Assembly: GCF_014898055.3 (NCBI RefSeq)
Contig: NW_023603184.1
Coordinates: 148,556,149 to 148,620,148 of the forward strand
DNA: 64,000 bases
Source: Talpa occidentalis
Taxonomy: Eukaryota; Chordata; Mammalia; Eulipotyphla; Talpidae
Direction of reading: 5' to 3'
The notes beneath the pieces are model-generated. The model saw only the letters and a program-made list of their open reading frames with translations. It searched no databases and was not told the origin of the DNA. The position numbers and the translations under genes are program-made. Every line of letters starts with the position of its first letter. Positions within the stretch are counted from its first letter, which is position 1. Shown here one piece after another: positions 62,961 through 64,000 of the stretch.

Positions 62961-64000
62961 TGCTAGGCAGCTGGGGACAGCGTAGAAAGAGCAATGGCCC
63001 TGGAGTGGCAGTGGACAGAGAGTCCAGGGGTGCAGGGGGGCCACCAGTTTCCACTGGAGGACCCTGGGGGAGCACCGCCTTGGTAAAGCAAGGATGGAAG
63101 GGGACCATCTGGTGAAGAGTTTCATGATCTCCATGGCCTGGTCATCCAGGACATCCCCCACCTTGGAGGACAGGGACACACTTGGGTAGTAGGGGGCGGG
63201 GTGCGGTGAGGGGAGGAGGGACGAGACTGTGGTGGGACCAGATGACCACAGGTGTGTCCTGCTCCACGGGTCCAAGAAAAAGGGGTGCACAGCAAGAGGG
63301 CTCAGCCACTGCCGGCCTCCAGAATGACCGGGGTGGTGGACCTGAGGCCACGCAGCCAGTTCCTCTGCCTCCCGCCTGCATCCTCAGACCTGCCCAGACA
63401 CAGGCCCGCACACTTCTGCTGGCTGCCGGGTCATGGCCTGCGGGACACACGACTCAGGTGAGCGCGCAGAGCATGGCCGGTGCTTAAACACGGAGAAACC
63501 GGAAAGTAAAACGGGGGCTTAAATAGGGACTCTCCGCCGGCCATGCCGTGCCGAGGCCCCCGCCATCCCCAACCCCGCTGTTCATGTGGAAACTTGGGGT
63601 AAAACGGCAAGTTACACAGTGAAGACCAGCACCCCGACTAGGGAGAATTAAGAGTTGTCCAAAACGCAGCCGGGGTCCCCGTGTTGTGGGGTTTCAAGCA
63701 GGGCCAGATCTGGGAGTGGGTGTCTGGATGGCTGGTCCCCTGGATCCAGCGCCTGGTGGACGCCCCAGGCTGCGGCCGAGGGGCGGCTGTTGCTCCTCTC
63801 GGGCACTAGGTGGCGGCCTGGCGTCAGCAAGTCCAACCTGCCAGCTGCGGCCTGGGCCTGGGCTTGGCAGGTCTCACCCACGGTGACCCCCAGAAGCGGG
63901 CATGGTCATCGTGCCCCCCCCCCGGTGGGGCCAAGGATGTGGCCTAAGGACCCACCGTTGCAAATGCCCCTCTCATGACCACAACCACATGCTTCCCTCT

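Larger units (their letters stand above)
37526..64000. other. Intergenic region downstream of SPP2
   Basis: No supportable gene was found in 26.5 kb. Recognisable parts are old L1 pieces, a SINE, MaLR-like LTRs, MIRs and simple repeats, listed separately. The stretches 39.3-43.6, 46.3-49.9, 50.0-52.9, 54.4-55.7, 56.8-58.6 and 63.0-64.0 kb show nothing I can name with confidence. In human this lies in the large gap before ARL4C. Confidence 0.7.

Overview
This window is vertebrate nuclear DNA, almost certainly from a placental mammal. It has spliced genes with GT-AG introns, L1/L2/MIR/MER5-type and LTR repeats, microsatellites, and two copies of one tRNA-like SINE. The two protein genes, TRPM8 followed by SPP2 on the + strand, are in the order I remember for human 2q37. 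The SINE has an A/B-box-like head, a body with no strong match to the pig, whale, horse, dog or bat SINEs I know, and an ATAAATAAATAAA tail. It looks laurasiatherian, possibly camelid, but the species is not settled from sequence alone.

Layout. Bases 1-4877 carry the 3' end of TRPM8, the cold/menthol-gated cation channel. Three coding exons (1245-1337, 2344-2377, 4785-4835) encode the cytoplasmic tail and the C-terminal coiled coil. The stop codon is followed by a spliced 3' UTR: a 2.7 kb intron, then a terminal exon from 7579 to about 8.9 kb. About 11 kb of repeat-rich intergenic DNA follows, with MIR, L2, MER5 and LTR remnants and then a SINE lying just 300 bp upstream of the next gene's start codon.

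SPP2 (secreted phosphoprotein 24, spp24) runs from 19789 to about 37.52 kb. It has seven coding exons and one wholly non-coding terminal exon. It encodes a signal peptide, a cystatin-like domain with four cysteines, the 19-residue BMP/TGF-beta-binding loop and a serine/glutamate phosphorylation cluster. Exon 6 appears to have lost one base relative to the family reading frame. The next exon has a tandem AGAG acceptor whose second AG would restore the frame. This is the most interesting observation in the window.

From 37.5 kb to 64 kb I see no supportable gene. In human the corresponding DNA lies in the long gap between SPP2 and ARL4C. The stretch holds old L1 fragments, several MaLR/MLT1-like LTRs, a second SINE copy, simple repeats and one candidate homeodomain/POU motif cluster. 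Long open frames in the GC-rich parts (30.7-31.5, 41-43.9 and 57-58.5 kb) are judged to be chance. I found no phage, CRISPR, toxin or other microbial-type system.
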